Shown: positions 45,707 to 59,286, counted from the stretch's first letter. The stretch is DNA of 64,000 nucleotides from Lutraria lutraria (GCA_964023205.1 OZ026840.1:29702064-29766063), one strand, 5' to 3'. Numbers and translations: made by a program. The notes: generated by a model not told the origin, from the letters alone.

Positions 45707-48700
45707 GTATGTAAAGTACTAGTGCACTAGCTGTTTTATTATAATTACACTTTGTTTATTGCTTTTTTCTTAAACAGTAATTGCCCAGTGTTTGTATAGA
45801 CGAATATTGAAAGAATGGCCTTCACTGAAATACATAATTGTACCATTGTATCAAGCTGTATCATCTATGACTATACCGTGTTTGTTACATAAATAAATCG
45901 TGTTTGTTTTATAACACCGTATTTGTTGTATAACTACAACGGATTTGTTGTATTATAACACGATGTTTGTTGTATTATTACACCGTGTTCGTTTTTTATA
46001 ACACTGTGTTTGTTGTATAACTAGACAATCTTTGTTGCTTTATTAAACAGTGTTTGGTGTTTTATTTTACTGTGTTTGTTGTATTAATGCACCATGTTGG
46101 TTGTTTTATTACACCGTGTTTGTTGTATTATTATACCATGTTTGTTGTATTATTACACCGTGTTTGTTGTTTTATTACACCGTGTTTGCTGTTTTATTAC
46201 ACCGTGCTTGTTGTATTATTACACCGTGTTTGTTGTATTATTACACCGTGTTTGTTGTATTATTACACCGTGTTTGTTGCATTATTACACCGTGTTTGTT
46301 GTATTATTACTCCGTATTTGTTGTATTGGGGTATTGAAGTAAATATGAATAAAACTGTAGTCATGGTCTGTAAAAAATTTAACAGACCCGATAAATAGAT
46401 TTGTATAATTATAATAATGTTCTCTTACATGTTGTGTCGCGGTTTACTTATTTGGGTGTAACCTTGACATCAAATTGATGTTTTTTACAAGCCCAAAAAT
46501 CATTATCTCAACAAGCTACTAGAGCTCTGTTCTCATTATATAGTATGTTTGAATCGGTGATTCTCAATATTAAAGAAAAAACAAAGTTGTTTGATTCAAT
46601 GATAACACCAATTTTATGCTATGGATCGGAAATATGGGGCTTTCATAAAGGTCCTGATTTAGAACGTATTCATTTAAAATATCTTAAACCAATAAGCTGG
46701 CGTACGCCCACAAACTAGTTATCACTTCCTATACGGTGAATTTGCCAAATATCCTTTTATTATAATGAGAAAAATACGAATAATAAAATACTGGTTCCGA
46801 ATTATAAACAATAGTATTTCTTTAATGTTTAAACTTTATAATATGCATAATATACAAGGTAATCGGATAAATAAATGGTTATTATCTGTAAATGAATTAC
46901 TTAATAATCTTGGCTTCTCGTATCTAATTGGTGATGTGACTGTAACAAACTCACAAATCAATAGTATGGTGAGATGTATACATGACCAGTATTTACAACA
47001 ATGGTTATCTAATGTTACAGAATCACCAAGCTTTGAGAGTTATAGAATTTTCAAATCAGAGTACACTTTTGAATATTATTTCAGCTGTATTAAAATAGAT
47101 AAGTATCGAATTGCTTTAGGGAGATTTCAATGTTCTACTCATCGATTAAATATCGAGGAAGGTTGCAGAAACATCCCTAGAGATCAGAGAATTTGTAATA
47201 AATGTGCTATGAATGTCATAGAAACTGAGTATCATTCTTTACTTACATGTTCATTCTATAGAAATTTTACGAAAGCAATATCTTCCGATTTAATATTCGC
47301 ATTGACCGACTGTTACCAAGTATTAAATATTAATGTCTTCAACAAATACTTATGTTTTAGATACACTTGCATCATATATATATATATATCACGCAGCACA
47401 ACTCTGCAGGTGATTGACGAACCTCGTTATCAATCATTTTTTTGTGTGTGTTAGCCTATATTTTCAATTTGTACTTTAGTCGTAACATCTGTTAAAATAC
47501 TATAATCTGCTTCTGGTTTTGTGCATGATTCATGCCATCTTTTTTATGTCAACTTGTAAAACTAATTTACACACTTTTCTCATATGTGTGTTGTCTTTGT
47601 GTTTTTTTCTTCTTTCGATTGTACCAAACGGTCCATCATTCACTATTTATATGTATTGTTACTTACAATGAACTGTAGAAGTTTATGTTAATAAAATATT
47701 GAACTTGAACTTGTGTTGCTTCACCGTGTTTGTTGTATCATCACACCGTGTTTGTTGTATTACTACACCGTGTTTGTTGTATCATCACACCGTGTTTGTT
47801 GTATTACTACACCGTGTTTGTTGCATCATCACACCGTGTTTGTTGTATCATCACACCGTGTTTGTTGTATCATCACACCGTGTTTGTTGTATTACTACAC
47901 CGTGTTTGTTGTATCATCACACCGTGTTTGTTGTATCATCACACCGTGTTTGTTGTATTACTACACCGTGTTTGTTGTATCATCACACCGTGTTTGTTGT
48001 ATCATCACACCGTGTTTGTTGTATCATCACACCGTGTTTGTTGTATTACTACACCGTGTTTGTTGTATCATCACACCGTGTTTGTTGTATTATTACACCA
48101 TATTGTTGCATAACTACACCATGTTTGTTGAATTACTTCACCGTATTTGTTGTATAACTACACCGTGTTTGTTGCATTATAGCACCGTGTTTTATCATTT
48201 CTTTATCATAATTGTTGTATTGTTACAGCGTGTTCAGTGACGTATCACCCTATCTTTGATGTCTTGTTGCGCAGTTTTTATTGTATCATTTCAGCTGTTG
48301 AGTGTATTAGTTGTTTACGATGCCAAAATATCAGAGATCCCAGTCAATGTGGAAACGTTGTACAATGTCCGGCTGGTACTGTAAGTTGACAAATACTCTG
48401 TTGCAATCGTAACTACTCGGTTATTCCCGGAAATTACCGTCACTGAAAATGCGCATTTCTTTGGATAAACCAATTTAGTCCCGTACAGCAATCAAAGCTC
48501 TGAAGGTACTGCTGTTGTTCGGAACTACAAAGCAGTCAAAAGTTGAATTTCTTTGTAGGGTGAGTTTTTGAATCCGAACGATAGTTTGCACATGAATTTC
48601 GATGCAGACTTAAGTACTACTAACGCTTTTCTACACCCGCTATGCCGTTGTTAAAGCTGTTCCCGTTCCATGTGCTTTCAGTACTTTGATTTATGATTCC

Positions 48701-51700
48701 CATCTGATCACAAAAAGTAATTAAGCAAATAGCATAATATCATATACATGTAGTCTACATTACCTGCCTCTTTGTATACTCAACTTTTGCAGAATGTAAT
48801 ATCTCACACATGAAGACACACTCGAAGAAAAAGTTACACGTTATAAGCATTAAATCAATCGATTACAATTTCCCGATGAACCACTTTTTTTAAATATCTG
48901 GTTGACACACAGTTATCATCGCATCGTCCATGCATTCAATGATGACTTCTATACGTTTACAATAGAAGCTAGGAACCAGACAAATTAGCATATAAAGCAC
49001 GAGGATTATGACGTCATCCTTCCTTGAAATGTGTGTACTGATAGTAAATATTGTAGTAATCCGAGGGACAGGATTGTTTAGATTTTTTACGACTGTCTAG
49101 TACTGCTCGTTTACAATATTGCATAGCCGTCTGATTTTGACTTATATGCACGTAATATTTGAATTTGTACTTATGCCATTGAACTGAAAAAATGGAACTA
49201 TGTTCGTAGGCGGAAGGTTAAATTAATGGAAGCTGTTCGGTATGCAGGTTTTCAATGAAAAGTGAGCGATGTATAATAATGTTTTTTTGTACGACAGGTC
49301 GTATTTTACTCGTAGTGTATAATTATGTTACAGGATAATGTACGACATGCCATATTTTCGTGTATTAACACGTTAAATTTTACGGCAGGTCATATTTTCG
49401 TGCATTAGTACGTTAAATTTTACGACAGGTCATATTTTAGTGTAATTTTACTAAACAATATTGGACAGGTCTTTTATCGCTTGGGTTAAACATCGCACTC
49501 GCAGCCAGGGTCATTTAACGGTCTTCTATCTATGTCGCCCGAAAATGTAACAATGCAACAATGCAAAAATGTAACTATGTAACAATGCAATGTGTACACT
49601 ACGGTAGCGCTACGCACTGACCTGTGTTATTCTGCTCGGGGCATTATAGGTATTTGCAGGAACTACTTACAAAATGGAAGTTATAAACAATAACATAACG
49701 TGACGTCACTGTATGGTACACATTGGAGCCATGCGTACTTCAACATTGCGTTTCATTAAATAATTAGTGTTATTGACAAAAGCACAAGAATAGAAATGGT
49801 ATAACGTATTCATTTTACACAAATAAACACATTTTGTTAATAACATATAATCAATATGATTGTTTGACATTTTTTATCCTTCCGCGTCACTATACTTTTA
49901 GCGTATGTATAACTATCCAAATGTGGATAGTAATCTGTTCTATTTATAGAGGTTAGACAAACGTAATGATGTCACGCTATGTATAGAACGTGTAACAATG
50001 CGAAAACGTCGACTTTGTCGTGTTTTCGCTTTTTGGCATTTTCGCTTTTTTGTGGCGAAAAAGCGAAGATACGACATGGCATAAATCAGCGAACATACTT
50101 TTTGAATTCAGTAATACAGAACAATAAATAAAATGATAGTGAAATATAAGAAATATATTTTATTTGCTGTGAAACAATATACAGTAGTTACATAATGCCT
50201 TTCTTTAGCCACATCTCGTAAACATGTTGTCAGATGGGTTTTTTTATTGTTTGCAACATCATTGAAAAAATAATGTGCTACATATTGTATGTACGTAGTG
50301 ATAAAAAAAGAAAATTCCAAGTATTCCAAGTAAAAGTCAGTTTCACTGATAAGACATCTTTCTAGGTAAAATAAGACCTACTTGAATTTCAACATCCAAA
50401 AATGCTAATGGAACTTCAAGCTAGGTGGGTAGCTTCCTTACATGTGGAATGTTTGTTCCGGGTGGGATTCGGGCTAAAAGCGGTTAAAGGAGCTAGTGAT
50501 TATACATAGAAGACCACTCAACCATGGAGCCCCTCAGATCATATTTAATGCATACACACATCACATGAATACTGCAAGTCTATAATTACATATCGTCGTC
50601 GCCTTAGAATTAAACAGACCCATCTTACTCTTTCATACCTGTCAGATAGGCATTTTCAATCCTAAGGTGACGATATTTCAACGTATACACATTTTGTATT
50701 GTCCGGTATGTCTTGGTTTTCACCAAAGACCTATACTATACGTATGTGTAGTATAATTATGTCCTTGCTTTCACAAATAAAAAATATGACGAATAAAATA
50801 CAAGAGTAATAATTATTGATCTTCATACTACTCACAAGACATGTATCTGTAAGATATCGATTAAAACTTGGAATCAATTAAATAAGATACAAAAAATGTT
50901 GACATTAAAATAACGAGTTATCATCACTCGACAGTTTCGACTCATTATTCATTTATTTCTTTTAGACATGTTACATAGAGAGTGTAATGACACCCAGCTC
51001 CCAACAGGAGTATAACTTAGGCTGTAAAGAAATACAGGTAAATACCAATCACTTAATAACTAATTAAATAAAACAAATGTACGCTAGATATTGTTTTGTC
51101 TTGATATGCAATGCATATATAACATATGACAGTTAACAGACCATACTATCACATTTCATCACCAGTAACAAACTATATACTATCACACTACATTGCCAAT
51201 AACAAACTATATGTTATCACACTACATTACCAGTAACAAGCTATATACTATCACACTACATTACCAGTAACAAACTATATACTATCACACTACATTACCA
51301 GTAACAAACTATATACTATCACACTACATTACCAGTAACAAACTATATGTTATCACACTACATTACCAGTAACAAACTATATACTATCACACTACATTAC
51401 CAGTAACAAACTATATGTTATCACACTACATTACCAGTAACAAACCATATACTATTACACTACCTTACCAGTAACAAACTATATGTTATCACACTACATC
51501 ACCAGTAACAAACTATATACTATTACACTACCTTACCAATAACAAACTATATGTTATCACACTACATCACCAGTAACAAACTATGCACTATTACACTACC
51601 TTACCAGTAACAAACTATATACTATTACACTACCTTACCAGTAACAAACTATATGTTATCACACTACATCACCAGTAACAAACTATATACTATTACACTA

Positions 51701-54700
51701 CATTACCAGTAACAAACTATATACTATCACACTACATTACCAATAACAAACTATATACTATTACACTACATTACCAGTAACAAACTATATACTATCACAC
51801 TACCTTACCGGCAACAAATTACATACTATCACACTACATTACCAGTAACAAACTATATACTATCACACTACATTACCAGTAACAAACTATATACTATTAC
51901 ACTACATTACCAGTAACCAACTATATACTATTACACTACCTTACCAGTAACAAACTATATACTATCACACTACCTTACCAGTAACAAACTATATACTATT
52001 ACACTACCTTACCAGTAACAAACTATATACTATTACACTACATTACCAGTAACAAACTATATACTATTACACTACATTACCAGCAACAAACTATTGCACT
52101 ACTTTACCAGTATATAAATAACACATAGCTTTGTGGGCAACTGTAAAAATGTCAGCCTGAGGAAAGTACTGTTACCCAAGGCCGAAGGCTGAGGGTAACG
52201 GTACTTTCCGAGGGCTTACATTTTTACTGTAAGTAAACTCACTTTGTTAGTAATGTTAATTTCCCGTAGGCAAACAGGTAACATCTTTTTTCTGTTACAT
52301 ACATGTACCTACCACGTGATTGGACATTTTTTTACTGTCACTGGGTGATAGTAATTTTTTAACAGTATTTTTTTACTGTAACAAGGTAAAAGTAAATTTC
52401 TGACAGTATTTTTTTAAATATATGTTGTCTGTGATATTTCAAGGTCAGCTTATAATATTAAAGAATTCAGTTTGTGTAATGCAAGTTGTAATTTACTTTC
52501 GGAACTGTTATGAAACATCGTGTATACACAGTTCGATCATTTAATATTTGCTATTTTACATAATTATTTGCTGTTTTACACTCTAACGTGTTTTACATAT
52601 ATTTGTATGCTTGAAAATGAAAAGTGCACTTGATTGATGACCCAACAAATCATGGAAGTAAGACTTGTTGTTTTGTTGACTGTATTTTCATTTATTTTCG
52701 TTGGGCCCAATTTTCGTGGGTTTTACTAAATTGGCTGTTTCGTTGGGACATAAATTTGTGGATTTTTATTTTTTAATAAAATGCCTTATCTCTGCATTTA
52801 AACTCATGAGGATTTGATTTCTTGGATGAACAGACCCACGAAATTAAATCCCCAAAGAAAATTAATGATTCCACAGTATTTTCTACTCTTGACATAGTGT
52901 TCAATTAATTTTGAATCTCTGATAATATCAATATCGACATTATAATGCATCAAATACAGTTATGCAAACTCCAAGAGTGCAGAAAAGATGTTTATGGTGG
53001 AACCGACAACAAGACAAAAGCTAATGGAGATATAAGTGTGTGTGATGAATGTTGTTACAATAACAGTTGTAATTTTGAAGGCTGTGGTTTCAAAAACAAC
53101 AGTGGGTAACATTAATATCATTGACATACGGTGCAACCTCTTGTTGCTCAGAATGTGCTGCTCGATCAAGAGATCGAGGGTCACTCTGAAGAGGTTGTAC
53201 TATATTTGTGAATTCATTAAAGATATATGAGTGATTTGCCTTTACATTTTGTGTATGAACAAATGAGAGTTTCTTGTGAAAAGATTCTACATTTATAAAT
53301 TATAAGACATTATTAAAACTATTCTAGTTCAAGATTGTATGTGTATATTTCATATCCAGAAACATTGAGAATTTTACTCGATCAATAGGAATGAATACAC
53401 TATATACATACGAGTATGTCTATATGCATAACCATCGTGTGAATTCCTTAATTAAATCATAATAAATGCACTATACAGTGTAACTTCATCAAAGCAACAC
53501 CATTTGTGAGCGGCAAAATCATGTTGTTGTTGTTATTATGAGGTTGTTTCTCTAGAGAGGTTAGATTAATGGTTAAATCGTGCAGTGCGAAAATTCATTG
53601 ATGTTGTTGAAGGGAGGTTATTGCTCAAGAGAGGGCCGCTCTGGAGACGTTGTATTGCATCTATTACACAAATAAATTATATCTTAACAGTTTATCTTAA
53701 TTAATGCATTATTTAAAACACTATATTTATATGATTGCTGACAGACTTGACAGTTACAAAATGTTACAGCTGCAAGAATGTGTACCCAGGAGGCAGACTT
53801 TGTACTAATACAGAAACGTGTGATTTAAGTCATCAGGTAAGTGATATTACTTACACTATATTTTGTACCATATTTTGATATATACGCATAACCGTCACTA
53901 GCTCGGTGCGCATGACTTTGCATGTGTACCAAAGTACTACGTTTTTTCTTGTAAATGTTAACATATAGAACTAATGTTTGATTAGTGATTTAGTCATTAC
54001 TAAGGTAACTTAATTATATGCACTGAATAATGGTTTAGTACTGAAGTCACCATAATTATTTAAATCTCTTTCTTAGAATCGCATGTATCACGTGTTGTGG
54101 TACGAAAAGTGAACCTCATAACGAGGATTTTTTTAGTAATCTAGTAGATTTTACTATTTTTAGTGATTTAGTGAGTTTGATAACATTTAAGCAGAGAACA
54201 CTAATTTGTAACGTTTTCGTGACGTTTGATACAGTCTGTATAGCGTTTTATATACTGATGTATACATTTCAGAATCTATAAGTATCTATGATGTTTCATA
54301 TACTTGCTGATGCATGCAATTTTTATGTATTTCATAACATTAAAAGTTTTTGTGACGTTTTTATTTACATTGTACTGATGTATACATTTTATAACCACAA
54401 CGTTTTATATACTGGTGTATACATTTTATAACCTATATTTAGTCTGTGTGACGTTTTATATACTGGTGTATACATTTCATAACCTATATATAGTCTGTGT
54501 GACGTTTTATATACTGGTGTATTCATTTTATAACCTATATATTATAGTCTGTGTGACGTTTTATATACTGGTGTATACATTTCATAACCTATATAGTATA
54601 GTCTGTGTGACGTTTTATATACTGGTGTATACATTTCATAACCTATATAGTATAGTCTGTGTGACGTTTTATATACTGGTGTATACCTTTCATAACCTAT

Positions 54701-57700
54701 ATATTATAGTCTGTGTGACGTTTTATATACTGGGGTATACATTATATAACCTATATATAGTCTGTGTGACATTTTATATACTGGTGTATACATTTCATAA
54801 CCTATATATTATAGTCTGTGTGACGTTTTATATACTGATGTATACATTTCATAACCTATATATTATAGTCTGTGTGACGTTTTATATACTGATGTATACA
54901 TTTCATAACCTATATATTATAGTATGTGTGACGTTTTATATACTGATGCATACATTATATAAGCTATATATAGTATGTGTGACGTTTTATATACATGTAC
55001 TGGTGTATACATTTCATAACCCACATATTATAGTCTGTGTGACGTTTTATATACTGGTGTATACATTATATAACCTATATGTAATCTGTGTGACGTTTTA
55101 TATACTGGTGTTTACATTTTATAACCTATATATAGTCTGTGTGACGTTTTATATACTGGTGTATACATTTCATAACCTAAATATTATAGTCTGTGTGACG
55201 TTTTATATACTGGTGTATACATTTCATAACCTATATAATATAGTCTGTGTGACGTTTTATATACTGGTGTATACATTATATAACCTATATATTGTCTGTG
55301 TGACGTTTTATATACTGATGCATAAATTATATAACCTATATATAGTCTGTGTGACGTTTTATATACTGGTGTATACATTTCATAACCTATATATAGTCTG
55401 TGTGACGTTTTTTATACTGATGTATACATTTCACAACCTATATATAGTCTGTGTGACGTTTTTTATACTGGTGTATACATTTCACAACCTATATATAGTC
55501 TGTGTGACGTTTTATATACTGATGCATACATTTCGTAACCTATATATAGTCTGTGTGACGTTTTATATACTGATGTATACATTTCATAGCCTATATATAG
55601 TCTGTGTGACGTTTTATATACTGATGTATACAGTTCATAACCTATATATAGTCTGTGTGACGTTTTATATACTGATGTATACATTTCATAACCTATATAG
55701 TCTGTGTGACATTTTATATACTGGTGTATACATTTCACAGCCTATATAGTCTGTGTGACGTTTTTTATACTGATGTATACATTTCATAACCTATATATAG
55801 TCTGTGTGACGTTTTATAGACTGATGTATACATTTCATAGCCTATATATAGTCTGTGTGACGTTTGATATACTGATGTATACATTTCATAACCTATATAA
55901 TTATAGTCTGTGTGACGTTTGTTATACTGATGTATACATTTCATAGCCTATATATAATCTGTGTGACGTTTTATATACTGATGCATACATTTCATAACCT
56001 ATATATTATAGTCTGTGTGACGTTTTATATACTGGTGTATACATTTTATAACCTATATATAGTCTGTGTGACGTTTTATATACTGGTGTATACATTTCAT
56101 AACCTATATATTATAGTCTGTGTGACGTTTTATATACTGGTGTATACATTTCATAACCTATATATAGTCTGTGTGACGTTTTATATACTGGTGTATACAT
56201 TTCATAACCTATATATTATAGTCTGTGTGACGTTTTATATACTGGTGTATACATTTCATAACCTATATAAAGTCTGTGTGACGTTTTATAAACTGATGTA
56301 TACATTTCATAACCTATATATTATAGTCTGTGTGACGTTTTATATACTGGTGTATACATTTCATAACCTATATATAGTCTGTGTGACGTTTTATATACTG
56401 GTGTATACATTTCATAACCTATATATAGTCAGTGTGACGTTTTATATACTGATGTATACATTTCATAACCTATATATTATAGTCTGTGTGACGTTTTATA
56501 TACTGGTGTATACATTTCATAACCTATATATTATAGTCTGTGTGACGTTTTATATACTGATGTATACATTTCATAACCTATATATTATAGTCTGTGTGAC
56601 GTTTTATATACTGATGTATACATTTCATAACCTATATATTATAGTCTGTGTGACGTTTTATATACTGATGTATACATTTCATAACCTATATATTATAGTC
56701 TGTGTGACGTTTTATATACTGATGTATACATTTCATAACCTATATATAGTCTGTGTGACGTTTTATATACTGATGTGTGCATTTCATAACCTATATATAG
56801 TCTGTGTGACGTTTTACATACTGGTGTATACATTTCATAACCTATATATAGTCTGTGTGACGTTTTATATACTGATGTATACATTTCATAACCTATATAT
56901 AGTCTGTGTGACGTTTTATTCACTGATGTATACATTTCATAACCTATATATAGTCTGTGTGACGTTTTATATACTGATGTATACATTTCATAACCTATAT
57001 ATAGTCTGTGTGACGTTTTATATACTGGTGTATACATTTCATAACCTATATATAGTCTGTGTGACGTTTTATATACTGATGTATACATTTCATAACCTAT
57101 ATATAGTCTGTGTGACGTTTTATATACTGATGTATACATTTCATAACCTATATATAGTCTGTGTGACGTTTTATATACTGATGTATACATTTCATAACCT
57201 ATATATAGTATGTGTGACGTTTTATATACTGATGTATACATTTCATATCCTATATATAGTCTGTGTGACGTTTTATATACTGATGTATACATTTCATAAC
57301 CTATATATAGTCTGTGTGACGTTTTATATACTGATGTATACATTTCATATCCTATATATAGTCTGTGTGACGTTTTATATACTGATGTATACATTTCATA
57401 ACCTATATATAGTCTGTGTGACGTTTTATATACTGATGTATACATTTCATAACCTATATATAGTCTGTGTGACGTTTTATATACTGATGTATACATTTCA
57501 TATCCTATATATAGTCTGTGTGACGTTTTATATACTGATGTATACATTTCATATCCTATATATAGTCTGTGTGACGTTTGATATACTGATGTATACATTT
57601 CATAACCTATATATAGTCTGTGTGACGTTTTATATACTGGTGTATACATTTCATAACCTATATATAGTCTGTGTGACGTTTTATATACTGATGTATACAT

Positions 57701-59286
57701 TTCATATCCTATATATAGTCTGTGCGACGTTTTATATACTGATGTATACATTTCATTACAATATATAGTCTGTATGACGTTTTATATACTGATGTATACA
57801 TTTCATATCCTATATATAGTCTGTGTGACGTTTTATATACTGATGTATACATTTCATATCCTATATATAGTCTGTGTGACGTTTTATATACTGATGTATA
57901 CATTTCATATCCTATATATAGTCTGTGTGACGTTTTATATACTGATGTATACATTTCATAACCTATATATAGTCTGTGTGACGTTTTATATACTGATGTA
58001 TACATTTCATAACCTATATATAGTCTGTGTGACGTTTTATATACTGATGTATACATTTCATAACCTATATATAGTCTGTGTGACGTTTTATATACTGATG
58101 TATACATTTCATAACCTATATATAGTCTGTGTGACGTTTTATATACTGATGTATACATTTCATAACCTATATATAGTCTGTGTGACGTTTTATATACTGA
58201 TGTATACATTTCATAACCTATATAGTATTGCTAAGATTCAGAGATGTTTATGCAGTAAAAAGTAATGATTATTTCTTTTAGACGTGTTCAGTAGTCCGTA
58301 CTCAAAGTATTTATCCTGATGCATACGACCTTGGATGTGCAAATAGATGGGTGACGTATCTCCAAATTCGATAAGTTTTCAAATAAAAGCAAGAATATGA
58401 TACATAGGAAACACGAAACCGGTTTCACTAGTTATTGATATATTGACTAGTATTTCTTCTTCGGATATTACGCCATTTTCAGCATTATTTCGGTTATATT
58501 ATGGCTTGAAGTTATCCTAACCAGCTTCCCTGGACTTCATTTAGGCCTTAACCAGTACTATCCACATTCTATCCACAAGCTACTGCCAAGGGGTGGAGGA
58601 CACTTTGACATAGGATGTAATACATTGTATCTTCAGTTAAATTTGTCACGGACAGTGTGAGTCTCGTCCGGGTTCAACTACACAACCTCTTGGACCGACG
58701 CTCTAACCACTGAGCTAACTGGGCGGACTCACTAGTCATTTACGAATTATGTAACGTATGGTCAACATTATATCACACCGCAATGTTGAAGGAATAAGGT
58801 TACAGTAAAACCGCCTCCCTGAAAATCGGACAATTTTCCAAGTCCCATTTTTCAGATTTTTTATCAAAAGCTATAGGAAAGCTGGAATTCCCAGGAAACC
58901 GGACTTTTGCCCAGTTCGGAAAGGGCCTGGTATCGAGGAGTTTAACTATATATTAGAAAAAAAATATTTACAAAATAAATGTCAAACAGAAACACCATCC
59001 CCTAAAACTGCGGACACGGTGGTGTTTAATCATAATCATCGGACAGTCAATTTGAAAACTGGAGAACACGCTAAAGACTGAACTGTATTTACTTTTTATA
59101 TACGATTAACCATTATATAATCTATAAACAACATAAATCATACAGTTTAATTCATTTTATTCTTACAGCAATGTGCCATTCTTCTACAAGTGATAAGTGG
59201 CGACATAGATTCCAAAGTGAAATGCTGTGACAATTTCCTGTGTAATGGAGATCCTAATCTGGATCGTAAAAACGAGACATTGTCAG
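45333..59286 (+). CDS. second three-finger (Ly6/uPAR) protein gene, 3' end open
   Basis: Exons with consistent phases: 45333-45357, 45671-45706, 48295-48380, 50966-51037, 52960-53101, 53745-53836, 58282-58350, 59169-59286 (640 bases, about 213 residues). The first two give MKISKQKLG + VLVAFVVLLHSKG, a good signal peptide, directly followed by AVECISC. The first exon of the upstream gene has the same design (a short basic exon ending in phase 1). The protein has two three-finger domains and is open at 59286 in phase 1, so more domains or an anchor exon may follow outside the window. Alternatively the exons from 45671 on continue the upstream gene, since 38707 also ends in phase 1. I favour two genes because of the signal peptide, but the 25-base first exon is a weak point. 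Confidence 0.65.
46050..46330. repeat. 22-bp minisatellite, left part
   Basis: Units like ACACCGTGTTTGTTGTATTA, with degenerate copies from about 45890. It is interrupted by a LINE and resumes at 47712. The three plus-strand frames here are the same repeat read in different registers. Confidence 0.95.
46331..47711 (+). mobile_element. 5'-truncated LINE inserted in a minisatellite
   Basis: Starts inside the reverse transcriptase (VNMNKTVVMVCKKFNR) and continues YLGVTLTSN, QATRALFSLYSMFESV and ITPILCYGSEIWGFHKG. The 229-codon frame at 46765-47454 then has the C-terminal RICNKC...IETEYHSLLTCSFY motif. There are a few stops and frameshifts. The 3' end is AATAAAATATTGAACTTGAACTTG. The same 22-bp minisatellite flanks it on both sides. 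It lies in sense orientation in the intron between 45706 and 48295. Confidence 0.88.
47712..48190. repeat. 22-bp minisatellite, right part
   Basis: About 21 units, alternating between GTATCATCACACCGTGTTTG and GTATTACTACACCGTGTTTG forms, ending about 100 bases before the exon at 48295. Because 22 is not a multiple of three, all three plus-strand frames stay open with the same peptide repeat. Confidence 0.95.
48295..53101 (+). CDS. three-finger domain 5 (first of the second gene)
   Basis: Exons 48295-48380, 50966-51037 (again exactly 24 codons) and 52960-53101. The translation gives VECISCLRC...QCGNVVQC / TCYIESV...YNLGC / LCKLQECRKD...ISVCDECCYNNSCNFEGCG, fourteen cysteines. The third and fourth exons of the other three-finger domains are fused here into one exon. 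The basic KR site of domains 1-4 is absent. The last donor is ACA before GTGGGT. Confidence 0.8.
49592..49985 (+). repeat. dispersed repeat pair, copy 2
   Basis: Partner of 26690-27045 in the same orientation, in the intron between 48380 and 50966. The rest of that intron holds no exon I recognise; near 49270-49480 there are several copies of a TTTTACGACAGGTCATATTT motif. Confidence 0.75.
51130..52110. repeat. 34-bp minisatellite, about 28 copies
   Basis: Units of the type TACCAGTAACAAACTATATA with CTATCACACTACAT. It lies in the intron following the exon that ends at 51037. Confidence 0.95.
52139..52231. other. long imperfect hairpin
   Basis: 52161-52177 and 52193-52209 pair over 17 bases with one G-T mismatch, with a 15-base loop. 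The outer flanks (TGTAAAAATGTCAGCCTGA and AGGGCTTACATTTTTACTGT) extend the imperfect stem to about 38 bp. It sits immediately after the 34-bp minisatellite. Confidence 0.8.
52675..52880. mobile_element. palindrome-ended MITE, copy 1
   Basis: Left end TTTTCGTTGGG, right end AAAGAAAATTAATGATTCCA, with a central part shared with 59570-59755. Ends up about 80 bases before the exon at 52960. Confidence 0.6.
53490..53655 (-). repeat. dispersed repeat, copy 3 of 3
   Basis: Reverse complement of the family at 14790-14990 and 25785-25950 (AGAGGGCCGCTCTGGAGA, AATCGTGCA, TGTTGTTGAAGGGAGG). Intronic. Confidence 0.6.
53745..59286 (+). CDS. three-finger domain 6 (second of the second gene)
   Basis: Exons 53745-53836, 58282-58350 and 59169-59286. 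The translation gives VTKCYSCKNV...LCTNTETC / TCSVVRTQ...YDLGCANRW / QCAILLQV...KVKCCDNFLCNG, the classical ten-cysteine Ly6/uPAR pattern ending CCxxxxCN. The first intron is almost filled by the 51-bp minisatellite. The last exon ends in TCAG before GTAAAA, and this junction is itself the start of a tandem repeat. The protein then continues in phase 1 beyond what I can find. Confidence 0.78.
54230..58228. repeat. 51-bp minisatellite, about 75-80 copies
   Basis: The consensus contains GTCTGTGTGACGTTTTATAT then ACTGATGTATACATTTCATA, with 54-base variants (ATTATAGT) and diverged units at the left edge. Unit lengths are multiples of three and lack stops in two opposite frames, so frames of 444 and 618 codons (plus) and 352 codons (minus) appear. 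They are not genes. It fills the intron between 53836 and 58282. Confidence 0.95.
58480..58728 (-). mobile_element. tRNA-derived SINE
   Basis: Minus-strand copy of the element at 41325-41600, with box A TAGCTCAGTGG and a damaged box B (AGTTGAACCC). It lies in the intron between 58350 and 59169. Confidence 0.75.
58801..59087. mobile_element. possible TA-flanked MITE
   Basis: Starts TACAGTAAAACC and ends GACTGAACTGTA, with imperfect complementary GAAAATCGGAC / CGGACAGTCAATTTG motifs inside. The inverted repeats are weak. Confidence 0.35.

Noticed and set aside
47699..48240. Three overlapping plus-strand open frames rich in Cys and Val
   Set aside because: They are the same 22-bp minisatellite in three registers.
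54415..58265. Open frames of 444, 618, 352 and 166 codons on both strands
   Set aside because: All are translations of one 51-bp tandem unit lacking stops. There is no independent sequence, and they fill an intron of a better supported gene.
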